This document shows positions 47,869 through 56,138 of a stretch of 64,000 nucleotides of DNA, piece by piece (the first letter of the stretch is position 1; every line of letters begins with the position of its first letter). Location: assembly GCF_002156875.1 (NCBI RefSeq), contig NZ_NCSY01000001.1, positions 615,142-679,141 on the forward strand, written 5' to 3'. The position numbers and the translations under genes were made by a program. Below the pieces are notes generated by a model. That model searched no databases and had not been told where the DNA came from. It worked only from the letters and a program-made list of their open reading frames with translations. This DNA comes from Bacillus sp. EAC. GTDB taxonomy: Bacteria > Bacillota > Bacilli > Bacillales > Bacillaceae_G.

Positions 47869-49913
47869 TCTAATTTTTCTGAATCAAATATTCCTGTTCG
47901 ATTTAAGTAGTCTCTTAACGCTGTATAATCATTAGCTTTCCAAAAAACATCCGAATTAACTAGCATTGTTGCATCATTTCGAGCAACCTCTAATGCGCGA
48001 TAATCATGAACCATATCAGCCATCTTAAATTCAGGTACACCACTTTGTTGCTTCCCAAAGAAGTCACCAGGGCCTCTTAGTTCTAAATCTTTTTCAGAAA
48101 GTTCAAAGCCATCATTTGTTTCCGTCATGATTGTTAATCGTTCTTTTCCTACTTCACTTTTAGGATCTCCAACTAAAATACAATAAGATTGATCTGAGCC
48201 TCGTCCTACTCGTCCTCTAAGTTGATGCAACTGGGATAAACCAAATCGATCTGCATCATAAATGACCATCACTGTTGCATTTGGTACATTAACCCCAACT
48301 TCAACAACAGTTGTTGAAACTAATATTTGAACCTCATTAGCCGAAAAAGCTTTCATTACATCATCTTTTTCAGAAGATGAAAGCTTCCCATGCATCAATC
48401 CTACTTTTGCCATGCTTTTATAATGAAATGAAAGTACCCCATGCAGGTCTAATGCGTTTTGAAGATCTAATTTTTCTGATTCTTCTATTAGAGGGCAAAT
48501 TACATAGGCTTGTCTACCTTTTTGAATTTCTTTTTCAATAAAATTTAAGACTCGATCAAACATTTCTTGTTTTACCCAATACGTTTCAATCTTTTTTCGG
48601 CCAGCTGGATATTCATCAATAATTGAAACATCCATTTCCCCAAATGCTGTGATCGCTAATGTTCTTGGAATAGGCGTAGCTGTCATAAATAAAACATCTG
48701 GAAAGTATCCTTTTTCCCTTAATATTCTACGTTGTCCTACTCCAAATCGATGCTGCTCATCAGTAATAACTAGTCCAAGCTTATTAAATACAACTTCATC
48801 TTGAATTAACGCATGAGTACCAACTAATATATGTACTTCGGCGTTTTTTAACCTTTCAAGTATTTCACGACGCCTCTTACCTTTTACAGAACTAGTAAGA
48901 AGTTCAACATTTATATGTGTATTTTGAAGTAATTTAGAAAGGGATTCAAAATGTTGTTCGGCAAGTATTTCTGTAGGAACCATTAATGCACCTTGATAGC
49001 CATTAAGTGCACTTGCGTATAGAGCGATTGTTGCAACTACAGTCTTCCCAGAACCTACATCACCTTGTAACAAACGATTCATACGGTAAGGACTTTTTAA
49101 ATCATTAAAAATTTCTTGAACTACTCTATTTTGAGCAGAAGTAAGAGGAAAAGGCAGAGACTGGATTAATGCTTGAATTTTATCTTCAAATAAAATTTTC
49201 GGCACACCTTTTGATTGATTACGTTGAATTTTTCGAAGTGCTTGCATTTTAAGTTGAAAAAGGAAAAATTCTTCATATACAAAACTTCTTCTTGCTTGCT
49301 TTAAACTATTTGCATCAATAGGATGATGCAATAAATTCATAACATCTTTTCGACTAAGTAGTTTATATTTTTGTATTAAGTCATTTGGTACCAAATCTGT
49401 GATGAGATGTCCAAATTTTTTAAATGCCTGCTCAACAAATTTTCGCATTGTTTTGACAGACATTTTCCCTTTAATGGAATAGACTGGTTCAATTTCATGC
49501 GCACTTGTTCTACTTCCAAAAACAAGATCTGTTAAAGAGATCGTTTGTTTATGTTGATCCCATTTACCAGATACCGTTACTTGCTCATTTAAGTTTAATT
49601 TCGTTTTATAATATGGTCTGTTAAAACATATTACGGTAACTAAATAACGATCAACTAATACTCGAAAAGTAAGTCGAGATTTATTTTTACCGAAATATTG
49701 CAGAAGAGGAGCGCTATGAACAATGCCCTCCACTGTCACGCGCTCTTCATGTTTTACTTCTGATAAATCTTTGTTTCGATAGTCTTCATATCGATAAGGT
49801 AAATATTCAATTAAATCATTTATCGTAAATAAGCCCATTTCATTTAAAAGTGCTTCAGTTTCTTCACCGACACCACTTAATACAGCAACATTTTGTTCAA
49901 GTTCGTTACTCAC
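47865..49913 (-). CDS. recG: ATP-dependent DNA helicase RecG
   Basis: Branch-migration helicase for fork and recombination intermediates, 682 residues. The wedge/OB domain (about 55-150) is followed by helicase motifs: Walker A GDVGSGKT near 285, DEQH box, TATPIPRT, and motif VI QLHQLRGRVGRG. The start is GTG, overlapping the sdaAA stop by one base (TAGTG), with no clear ribosome site, so translation is likely coupled. Confidence 0.97.
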   Translation of the reverse strand: MSNELEQNVAVLSGVGEETEALLNEMGLFTINDLIEYLPYRYEDYRNKDLSEVKHEERVTVEGIVHSAPLLQYFGKNKSRLTFRVLVDRYLVTVICFNRPYYKTKLNLNEQVTVSGKWDQHKQTISLTDLVFGSRTSAHEIEPVYSIKGKMSVKTMRKFVEQAFKKFGHLITDLVPNDLIQKYKLLSRKDVMNLLHHPIDANSLKQARRSFVYEEFFLFQLKMQALRKIQRNQSKGVPKILFEDKIQALIQSLPFPLTSAQNRVVQEIFNDLKSPYRMNRLLQGDVGSGKTVVATIALYASALNGYQGALMVPTEILAEQHFESLSKLLQNTHINVELLTSSVKGKRRREILERLKNAEVHILVGTHALIQDEVVFNKLGLVITDEQHRFGVGQRRILREKGYFPDVLFMTATPIPRTLAITAFGEMDVSIIDEYPAGRKKIETYWVKQEMFDRVLNFIEKEIQKGRQAYVICPLIEESEKLDLQNALDLHGVLSFHYKSMAKVGLMHGKLSSSEKDDVMKAFSANEVQILVSTTVVEVGVNVPNATVMVIYDADRFGLSQLHQLRGRVGRGSDQSYCILVGDPKSEVGKERLTIMTETNDGFELSEKDLELRGPGDFFGKQQSGVPEFKMADMVHDYRALEVARNDATMLVNSDVFWKANDYTALRDYLNRTGIFDSEKLD

Positions 49914-50794
49914 TATTTTTTTAGCGATACACCAAATATTTTCGCTTCCAATTCTCGACCAGTTGGTGTAGCCGCTAATCCTCCTTCTGCAGTTTCTCTA
50001 AGTGCAGATGGCATTGTTTGTCCAATTCTATACATCGCATCAATTACTTCATCACACGGTATGCGGCTTGTAATCCCTGCTAAAGCCATATCTGCTGCAA
50101 CCATCGCATTTGCTGCACCCATCGCATTACGTTTTACGCAAGGTACTTCAACCAAACCGGCAACAGGATCACATACTAATCCAAGCATATTTTTTAATGT
50201 GATTGCAAATGCTTCCGCACTTTGACTCGGTGACCCTCCAGCAATTTCTACTATAGCTGCTGCAGCCATTCCACTTGCAGAACCTACCTCGGCTTGACAT
50301 CCACCAGCTGCTCCAGAAATCGATGCATTATTTGCAACTACGAATCCAAAAGCACCTGAGGTAAATAGAAATTCGATCATTTGCATACGAGTAGGATTCA
50401 ATTTTTCCTTTACAGCAAATAAAGTTCCTGGTACTACACCTGCTGAACCTGCTGTAGGTGTTGCACAGATTGTCCCCATCGCAGCATTCACTTCGTTAGT
50501 TGCAACCGCTTTACTTACTGCATCTAAAAGAAAATGTCCTGAAAGCATATTTCCTTTTGCAATATAATTCTGTAGAAGGACAGCATCCCCACCTGTTAAG
50601 CCCGTTGGAGAATGAACGCCAGCTAGACCTCTTTCTACAGCTTTTTCCATCACGACTAGATTTTGATCCATTTTATCGATAATTTCCTGGCGGCTTCTTC
50701 CAGTAAATTGCATTTCTTGTTGAATCATTATTTCTGATATCTTTACGTTTTTTGATACAGCTAATTCGACTAATTCAGCTACATTTTTAAACAT
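49913..50794 (-). CDS. sdaAA: L-serine dehydratase alpha subunit
   Basis: Iron-sulfur enzyme subunit deaminating L-serine to pyruvate, 293 residues. The cluster ligands are expected among the conserved Cys in ICATPTAGSAG, GGCQAEVGSASG and VCDPVAGLVEVPC, all present. Glycine-rich stretches (SISGAAGGCQ) are typical. It lies 18 bases downstream of sdaAB. Confidence 0.96.
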   Translation of the reverse strand: MFKNVAELVELAVSKNVKISEIMIQQEMQFTGRSRQEIIDKMDQNLVVMEKAVERGLAGVHSPTGLTGGDAVLLQNYIAKGNMLSGHFLLDAVSKAVATNEVNAAMGTICATPTAGSAGVVPGTLFAVKEKLNPTRMQMIEFLFTSGAFGFVVANNASISGAAGGCQAEVGSASGMAAAAIVEIAGGSPSQSAEAFAITLKNMLGLVCDPVAGLVEVPCVKRNAMGAANAMVAADMALAGITSRIPCDEVIDAMYRIGQTMPSALRETAEGGLAATPTGRELEAKIFGVSLKK

Positions 50795-50812
50795 TGTATT
50801 GCCCCCCTCTCT

Positions 50813-51475
50813 TTAGTCCACCATTTTTGTTACGCGAATAATATGTGGTAAAGATTCTATTTCTTTTAGTATTTTATCGTCTAAATCCTGGTCGACCTCT
50901 ATTGCCATCAGTGCTATTTGTCCAACTTCTTTTCTCGATACTTCCATGTGACCAATGTTGACAGCATATTTCATTAATACATTTGTTACACCTGCAATCG
51001 AACCAAATCGATCATTATGAACAACTAGGATAGCAGGATAGTTACCAGAGAGCTTCAATTCAAAACCATTTAGTTCAACGATTTCGATTTTACCACCACC
51101 GATTGAAATTCCTACAAGCTCAAACGGCTGTTCATCATCAATTATTGAGATCTTAACTGTATTTGGATGCTCCGTAATCGCATCTTCAACAATAAATTCC
51201 ACGCTCATTCCTTTTTCATTCGCGATATCGATTGATTGAGGAATACGTTCATCAAATGTATCAAAGTCCAATAAACCACCAACTAGAGCTACGTCAGTTC
51301 CGTGTCCTCGATAAGTTTTAGCAAAAGAACCATATAAAGAAATAATCGTCTTTTTCGGTTCCTTTCCATATAAATTTCTTGCTACACGGCCGATTTTGGC
51401 TGCCCCTGCTGTATGTGAACTCGATGGTCCAATCATAATTGGACCAATAATATCAAAAACACTTTTATATTTCAT
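50813..51475 (-). CDS. sdaAB: L-serine dehydratase beta subunit
   Basis: Regulatory subunit, 220 residues from the ATG at 51475 (GGGGGA upstream): MKYKSVFDIIGPIMIGPSSS with the HTAGA that follows is the family N-terminus, and an ACT domain (about 148-218; AILVVHNDRFGSIAGVTNVL) ends the protein. The open frame reads 26 codons further up without support. It pairs with sdaAA. Confidence 0.96.
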   Translation of the reverse strand: MKYKSVFDIIGPIMIGPSSSHTAGAAKIGRVARNLYGKEPKKTIISLYGSFAKTYRGHGTDVALVGGLLDFDTFDERIPQSIDIANEKGMSVEFIVEDAITEHPNTVKISIIDDEQPFELVGISIGGGKIEIVELNGFELKLSGNYPAILVVHNDRFGSIAGVTNVLMKYAVNIGHMEVSRKEVGQIALMAIEVDQDLDDKILKEIESLPHIIRVTKMVD

Positions 51476-51652
51476 CACGTTTCCCCCATTACTTAATTGT
51501 AAAAGCGTGGTTAAATTTAGTTTCTCTATACTAAAAACAATTAGTCTAAGCAAAAGATGTCATTAAAGCATTTAGCTTTCCACCTTATAGTGTAATACGA
51601 AATACTAAAGAGTTCTATGATATTTTACATTACAATCAAAATTAATTACACA

Positions 51653-51689
51653 AAAAAGAAAAGAAGAAGGGTTTCCCGCTTCTTCTTTC
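51653..51689 (-). terminator. Terminator after fakA
   Basis: Minus-strand stem of 9 bases (AAAGAAGAA), a 2-base bulge, then GGG/CCC and an AAA loop, followed by TTCTTTTTT. It lies 8 bases past the fakA stop. Confidence 0.8.
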
Positions 51690-51696
51690 ATCGTTT

Positions 51697-53382
51697 TTAT
51701 TCAATTGAGAAAATGTAAGAATATAATGGTTGATTACCATTATGAACTTCAATTTCAACATGATCGAAGTTCTCTTCCGCAAATGCTACTAATTGCGAAA
51801 GTTCATTATCTGTAACATCCTGACCTTGTAAGATTGTTAAGATTTCCGAGTCATCATCAACCATATTTGTTAATAATTTTTTTGCTGCTTCTAATTGATT
51901 GGCATCTGTTGTAATAATTTTACTCTCCAGTATGCCCATGAAATGATCTTTTGTAATTTGTACACCATCAATTTCAGTGTCTCGAACAGCATACGTAATT
52001 TGACCAGTTTTTACAGTTGTTAATGCATCTTTCATACCATTCTCATTATCCGCTAATGAAGCTGTAGGATTAAATGATAATAAAGCTGTCATACCTTGAG
52101 GTACTGTTTTCGAAGGAACAACAGCAACGTTACAATCTGCTACAGACGCAGCCTGTTGTGCAGCCATTACGATATTTCCATTATTAGGAAGAACAATAAC
52201 ATTCTCTGCATTACATTGTTTAATCGCTTTTACGATGTCCTCCGTGCTAGGATTCATTGTTTGGCCGCCTTCGATCACTACTGTTGCACCGATACTCTCA
52301 AACAATGTTTTAATTCCAGAACCCATTGCAACTGTAACAATCCCAAAATCTTGCTTTTCAGCAACTGTATTTGTATTTTTAGCAACAGGAGATGTAGCAA
52401 CATCATCATGTAGTAAATTTGTATGTTGTTCACGCATGTTTTCTGCTTTTAATTTTAAAAAGCTACCGAATCGTTGTCCTAAGTTAAATACTTCGCCTGG
52501 GTATTCAGCATGAATATGCACCTTTACAATTTCATCATCAGCTACTACTAATAATGAATCCCCCCACGCACTTAACTCGTTACGGAAAGTATCTATATTA
52601 AATGGATGTTTTTTTAATTTTTCATTTTCGAACTTAACCATGAATTCTGTACAGTACCCATAAATTATATCCTCAGTATTTAACATACTTTGAACATTTC
52701 GGTGCTCAGCTTCAACAAGTTCTTCAAGCGAAAGTGCTGCTTCTGCACCTTCTAATGAAATTTCTTCACCTTTTAAAGACGCTAAGAAACCTTCATAAAC
52801 AAGCACAAGTCCTTGACCACCGCTATCAACTACTCCAACTTGCTTTAAAACTGGTAATAAGTCGGGTGTGCGGTTTAAAGAAGCTTTTGCTTCTACGATT
52901 GTTTCCTCAAGGAAAGGAATAAATTCTTCGTGTGTTTTTGCAATTTCAACTGATTTTTTAGCTGTTTCTCTAGCAACCGTTAAAATTGTACCTTCAATTG
53001 GTTTCATAACAGCTTTATATGCTGTTTCAACGCCCGCTTCAAGAGCAGAAGCAAAATCAGCTGTCGAGATTGTTTCTTTCGACTCAATTGACTTCGAAAA
53101 ACCTCTAAATAATTGTGATAGGATAACCCCTGAATTACCACGAGCACCCATTAATAGGCCTTTTGCAAAGCTTTGTCCGACTTTACCTACATGGCTATTC
53201 GGCTTTTCCTTTACTTCCTTTGAACCAGAAGTAATGGAAAGATTCATATTCGTTCCAGTATCACCATCTGGTACCGGGAATACGTTTAATGAATCTACAA
53301 ATTTTACATTTTTCGTTAAATTATTTGCACCTTGAATAACCATATCTGCAAATAATTTACCGTCAATACGTTTAATTGACAC
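51697..53382 (-). CDS. fakA: Fatty acid kinase catalytic subunit FakA (YloV, DAK domain)
   Basis: ATP-binding subunit that phosphorylates fatty acids carried by FakB proteins, 561 residues. The N-terminal DhaL-type domain (about 1-200) has NVFPVPDGDTGTNMNLS and LMGARGNSGVILSQLFRG; a middle domain and a C-terminal DegV-related domain follow (VIVLPNNGNIVMAAQQAA). The start is GTG with GGAGG 7 bases upstream. It follows yloU closely, as in B. subtilis. Confidence 0.94.
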   Translation of the reverse strand: MSIKRIDGKLFADMVIQGANNLTKNVKFVDSLNVFPVPDGDTGTNMNLSITSGSKEVKEKPNSHVGKVGQSFAKGLLMGARGNSGVILSQLFRGFSKSIESKETISTADFASALEAGVETAYKAVMKPIEGTILTVARETAKKSVEIAKTHEEFIPFLEETIVEAKASLNRTPDLLPVLKQVGVVDSGGQGLVLVYEGFLASLKGEEISLEGAEAALSLEELVEAEHRNVQSMLNTEDIIYGYCTEFMVKFENEKLKKHPFNIDTFRNELSAWGDSLLVVADDEIVKVHIHAEYPGEVFNLGQRFGSFLKLKAENMREQHTNLLHDDVATSPVAKNTNTVAEKQDFGIVTVAMGSGIKTLFESIGATVVIEGGQTMNPSTEDIVKAIKQCNAENVIVLPNNGNIVMAAQQAASVADCNVAVVPSKTVPQGMTALLSFNPTASLADNENGMKDALTTVKTGQITYAVRDTEIDGVQITKDHFMGILESKIITTDANQLEAAKKLLTNMVDDDSEILTILQGQDVTDNELSQLVAFAEENFDHVEIEVHNGNQPLYSYIFSIE

Positions 53383-53404
53383 AAATTCTCCTCCTTAATG
53401 CGTC

Positions 53405-53767
53405 TTACAGGTTTGAAACTTTCACACCTTGAACAAAAATGTTTACAGAATCAACTGACAAACCTAAAGTTTGGTCAAGTGTATACTTCACTTTATTTTG
53501 TACGTTGTTTGCAACTTCAGAAATCTTCGTACCATAGCTTACAATTATGTACATATCAATATTAACGTCTTCACCTAATTGGCGTACAATTACACCCTTT
53601 GTAAAGTTTTCTTTTTTAAGGATTTCAGTAAGACCATCCTTAATTTGTTTTTTAGAAGCCATTCCTACAATACCGTAACAATCAACGGCAGCACCACCTG
53701 CAATTGTAGCGATAACTTCTGTACCAATTTCGATTGTTCCATATTGAGTTTTCATTTCTAAAGACAT
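53405..53767 (-). CDS. yloU: Asp23/Gls24 family protein YloU
   Basis: A 120-residue member of the Asp23 family, associated with envelope stress and lipid metabolism. The conserved stretch is IGTEVIATIAGGAAVDCYGI near residues 14-34, then NIDMYIIVSYGTKISEVA. It is co-transcribed with fakA. Molecular function is not known. Confidence 0.92.
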   Translation of the reverse strand: MSLEMKTQYGTIEIGTEVIATIAGGAAVDCYGIVGMASKKQIKDGLTEILKKENFTKGVIVRQLGEDVNIDMYIIVSYGTKISEVANNVQNKVKYTLDQTLGLSVDSVNIFVQGVKVSNL

Positions 53768-53963
53768 TTATAGGTCCCCCTTCTTGGATAAAACCAAGTA
53801 TAGTTAGTTATACTACTTACTTATTATTGTATACCTTTTTCCAAAATAATTCTATTGACTCACTTTTATTATGGACAATTTAAAAATATTCGTGGTTAAA
53901 AATAGAAAATACAATTTTTTAAGCTTTTAATCTAAATAAGTCAAAGGTCCCTTTATAATATTT

Positions 53964-53972
53964 AGTATAACA
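53964..53972 (-). promoter_or_regulatory. Candidate extended -10 promoter for yloU-fakA
   Basis: Minus-strand TGTTATACT: a TG-N extended -10 with TATACT. A TTGACA lies upstream at a non-standard distance of 13 bases, so assignment of the -35 is open. Confidence 0.45.
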
Positions 53973-54020
53973 TACAATTTGATGTCAAGGTTTTTTTCTT
54001 GAACAACTTGCCAATAACTG

Positions 54021-54049
54021 TTGCAATCAGAAGGACGGTATGATAAATT
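54021..54049 (+). promoter_or_regulatory. Candidate promoter of rpmB
   Basis: TTGCAA (54021-54026), 17 bases, TAAATT (54044-54049) with TG one base before the -10, about 65 bases upstream of rpmB. Confidence 0.5.
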
Positions 54050-54115
54050 ATAGTAGTGTTTCTTAATGAAAATGATCATTAAAAGTTATTCCGTTTTTTG
54101 TAAGGAGGGAAATAG

Positions 54116-54304
54116 ATGGCTCGTGTTTGTGTAATTACAGGTAGAAAATCTCGTTCTGGTAACAGTCGCTCTCACGCTATGAATGCTTCAAAACGTACTT
54201 GGGGTGCTAACCTTCAAAAAGTTCGTATTTTAGTAAATGGTAAACCAAAGCGTGTTTACGTATCAGCGAGAGCATTAAAATCAGGTAAAATTGAGCGCGT
54301 TTAA
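54116..54304 (+). CDS. rpmB: 50S ribosomal protein L28
   Basis: L28, 62 residues; [20 protein letters not shown] and [20 protein letters not shown] are diagnostic. AAGGAGGG precedes the ATG. It is the only plus-strand gene in the window, monocistronic with its own promoter and terminator, as in B. subtilis. It has no CxxC zinc pair. Confidence 0.98.
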   Translation: MARVCVITGRKSRSGNSRSHAMNASKRTWGANLQKVRILVNGKPKRVYVSARALKSGKIERV

Positions 54305-54319
54305 TTATTAACGTACTTA

Positions 54320-54352
54320 AAAGCATAGCTATCAGTAGCTATGCTTTTTTAC
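54320..54352 (+). terminator. Terminator after rpmB
   Basis: An 11-base stem (AAGCATAGCTA arms, 54321-54331 with 54336-54346), TCAG loop, then a T run, 16 bases past the rpmB stop. Confidence 0.9.
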
Positions 54353-54419
54353 ATTGTCTGTTTTCAAAATGATACTTTTTTTATCAGGTTAATTTAAGCA
54401 ATCGAATAGTAAAGGATTT

Positions 54420-54550
54420 GATTGGAACGGAATGTGCGAAACTCCTGTGGGAGTAGAGGGATAGGTGTGACTCACGCAAAGCGTGAATGCGCCGAGGAGG
54501 TTATGCGCCTTCCCCGTGGAAAGAAAGCATCCAGGAGTGGAAATCATCCA
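54420..54550. repeat. Structured Bacillales-type intergenic repeat
   Basis: A GC-richer island in an AT-rich gap. It contains the hairpins CTCC-TGTG-GGAG (54442-54453) and TCACGC-AAA-GCGTGA (54472-54486), the word ATGCGCC twice (54487 and 54503), and the flanks GGAATGTGCGAAACTCCTG and CCCCGTGGAAAG. I recall similar sequence scattered in Bacillus-group genomes. No protein-coding sense was found. Confidence 0.7.
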
Positions 54551-54601
54551 ATATTTTAGATAAATTGATTATCCTAAGAGATCTATTTATTTACACCACA
54601 A

Positions 54602-54623
54602 TAAAAAACACCCATAAAGGGTG
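54602..54623 (-). terminator. Terminator after spoVM
   Basis: Minus-strand CACCC-N5-GGGTG hairpin followed by TTTTTTATT, 4 bases past the spoVM stop. Confidence 0.75.
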
Positions 54624-54626
54624 CCT

Positions 54627-54710
54627 TTACACATCTTTTTTAAATGTACTTAGCATGGCGCGAACAAGTCCGCCAAGAAATTTTGGTAGTTTGATCGTAT
54701 AAAATCTCAT
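54627..54710 (-). CDS. spoVM: Stage V sporulation protein SpoVM
   Basis: A 27-residue amphipathic peptide, MRFYTIKLPKFLGGLVRAML followed by STFKKDV, close to the 26-residue B. subtilis SpoVM, including the key Pro9 and the GG pair. SpoVM recognises the convex forespore membrane and anchors SpoIVA for spore coat assembly. AGGAGGG precedes the ATG. It lies between thiN and rpmB, the same place as in B. subtilis, and shows that the organism carries sporulation genes. Confidence 0.95.
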   Translation of the reverse strand: MRFYTIKLPKFLGGLVRAMLSTFKKDV

Positions 54711-54765
54711 GCTTTCCCTCCTACAAGCTTACTAGCATTTTTAAGGAAAAGATTAATCCTATTAC

Positions 54766-54794
54766 ATTCTACTTGCGATGAGTGAAAACTATGA
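54766..54794 (-). promoter_or_regulatory. Candidate sigma-E promoter of spoVM
   Basis: Minus-strand TCATAGT (54788-54794), 14 bases, AGTAGAAT (54766-54773). This fits the sigma-E pattern (KMATATT, about 14 bases, CATACAAT) at 6 of 7 and 5 of 8. It lies just downstream of the thiN stop. B. subtilis spoVM is sigma-E controlled. Confidence 0.5.
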
Positions 54795-54804
54795 CATGAA
54801 ATTG

Positions 54805-55446
54805 TTAATCTTTACTCCTTATTACTAATGCTATGCCACTGCTAAATGAAATAGACCCTTCATTCTCTGCTAGTTCATTGCTCACACATAAGGAAGATCC
54901 GATCTGTAAATGATGATTATTTAATGGGTACTTAAACCCTTTTAATGTTAAATCTTTAATGTCTGTTCCGATTGAAAAAAATGATATGTATTTAAAATGA
55001 GTCTGTTTACTTATTTGATGGTCTCCTGCTCCGATTATATATAATTCATTATGTTCATCGATAATATACAATGGAATATTACAATCCAAAAACTTTATTA
55101 ACAATGCGATACTTCCGAATTCATGATCCAATCTTTTCCCTGTTACACAATGCATGTAAATCTTATCTGGCTGTTTCGAAATCGCCCATTGTAATGCTAA
55201 CTCAAGATCAGTCTCATCTTTTTCTGGAGGATAAATAAATACATGATGCACATTATTCTTTAATTCTGCTAAATCATTCTCACTTAATGAATCAAAATCC
55301 CCGAATATAGCTTCTGGAACGATCCCCTCATCCATTAAATATTTAGCTCCATTATCAACCCCAACTAATAAACAATCAGTGTCACTACGATTAATATTCA
55401 TAAACGTTTTTGTATTAGGACCTGCGCCTATTAAATGAATAATCAA
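54805..55446 (-). CDS. thiN: Thiamine pyrophosphokinase ThiN
   Basis: Converts thiamine to thiamine pyrophosphate, 213 residues. LVGVDNGAKYLMDEGIVPEA, FGDFDSLS, YPPEKDETDLELAL and TGKRLDHEFGSIAL are the family motifs; the C-terminal thiamine-binding domain has GFKYPLNN. The start is TTG with AGGGGTG 8 bases upstream. It starts right after the rpe terminator. Confidence 0.95.
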   Translation of the reverse strand: MIIHLIGAGPNTKTFMNINRSDTDCLLVGVDNGAKYLMDEGIVPEAIFGDFDSLSENDLAELKNNVHHVFIYPPEKDETDLELALQWAISKQPDKIYMHCVTGKRLDHEFGSIALLIKFLDCNIPLYIIDEHNELYIIGAGDHQISKQTHFKYISFFSIGTDIKDLTLKGFKYPLNNHHLQIGSSLCVSNELAENEGSISFSSGIALVIRSKD

Positions 55447-55461
55447 GTCAATTTCACCCCT

Positions 55462-55493
55462 AAAAAAGAAAATGCAATCAAAATGATTGCATT
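55462..55493 (-). terminator. Terminator at the end of rpe
   Basis: Minus-strand 10-base perfect stem (AATGCAATCA arms) with a 3-base loop, followed by TTCTTTTTT. The stem begins within the rpe stop codon, and the T run ends 16 bases before the thiN start. Confidence 0.85.
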
Positions 55494-56136
55494 AACCTCT
55501 AATTTTCGCAATTGCTTCTTTGCGATCTTCTTTATTATAGATAGCTGAACCAGCAACTAAAACTGTAGCACCAGCTTCTTTACAAAGAATAGCAGTACGT
55601 TCATCAACACCGCCATCTATTTCAATTTCAACAGATAAGTTTCGTTCACTTATCATGTTAGCTACTTGTTTAATTTTAGGAACAACCGAATGGATAAATT
55701 TTTGACCACCGAAGCCAGGATTTACTGTCATTAAAAGTACCATATCAATATCATCAATAATATGTTCAATTGTTGAGACTGGTGTTGCAGGATTTAATAC
55801 AACCCCCGCCTTAATACCAAAAGATTTAATATTTTGGATAGTACGGTGTAGATGTGTACAAGCCTCTACATGGACAGTAATAATATCCGCTCCAGCCTTT
55901 ACAAATTGTTCGATATATTGATCTGGTTTTTCGATCATTAAATGAACATCTAACGTTAGCTTTGTAATCGGACGGATCGCTTCAACGATTAGTGGACCAA
56001 TTGTAATATTAGGCACAAAGTGACCGTCCATTACATCGATATGGATATAATCTGCTCCTCCGCGTTCTACATCGATGATTTCTTCTCCAAGTTTTGCAAA
56101 ATTAGCTGATAAAATAGATGGTGCGATTTTAACCAT
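55492..56136 (-). CDS. rpe: Ribulose-phosphate 3-epimerase
   Basis: Pentose phosphate enzyme, 214 residues, TIM barrel. Motifs: IAPSILSANFAKLGEE, IHIDVMDGHFVPN (metal and catalytic Asp), LMTVNPGFGGQKF and EIDGGVD. GAGG within the rsgA end precedes the ATG by 8 bases. Downstream of rsgA by 2 bases. Confidence 0.97.
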   Translation of the reverse strand: MVKIAPSILSANFAKLGEEIIDVERGGADYIHIDVMDGHFVPNITIGPLIVEAIRPITKLTLDVHLMIEKPDQYIEQFVKAGADIITVHVEACTHLHRTIQNIKSFGIKAGVVLNPATPVSTIEHIIDDIDMVLLMTVNPGFGGQKFIHSVVPKIKQVANMISERNLSVEIEIDGGVDERTAILCKEAGATVLVAGSAIYNKEDRKEAIAKIRG

Positions 56137-56138
56137 GA

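Larger units (their letters stand above)
53768..54115. other. Divergent intergenic region between yloU and rpmB
   Basis: About 350 AT-rich bases containing outward promoters for both sides (listed separately). No open frame with a ribosome site was seen. Confidence 0.7.

Noticed and set aside
52868..53335. Plus-strand 155-codon open frame inside fakA
   Set aside because: It is antisense to a well-conserved gene, with Cys/Ser/Phe-rich composition expected of a shadow frame, and no ribosome site or promoter.
54487..54702. Plus-strand 71-codon open frame next to rpmB
   Set aside because: It has no ribosome site, begins within the structured repeat and runs antisense to spoVM; spoVM explains the end of it better.
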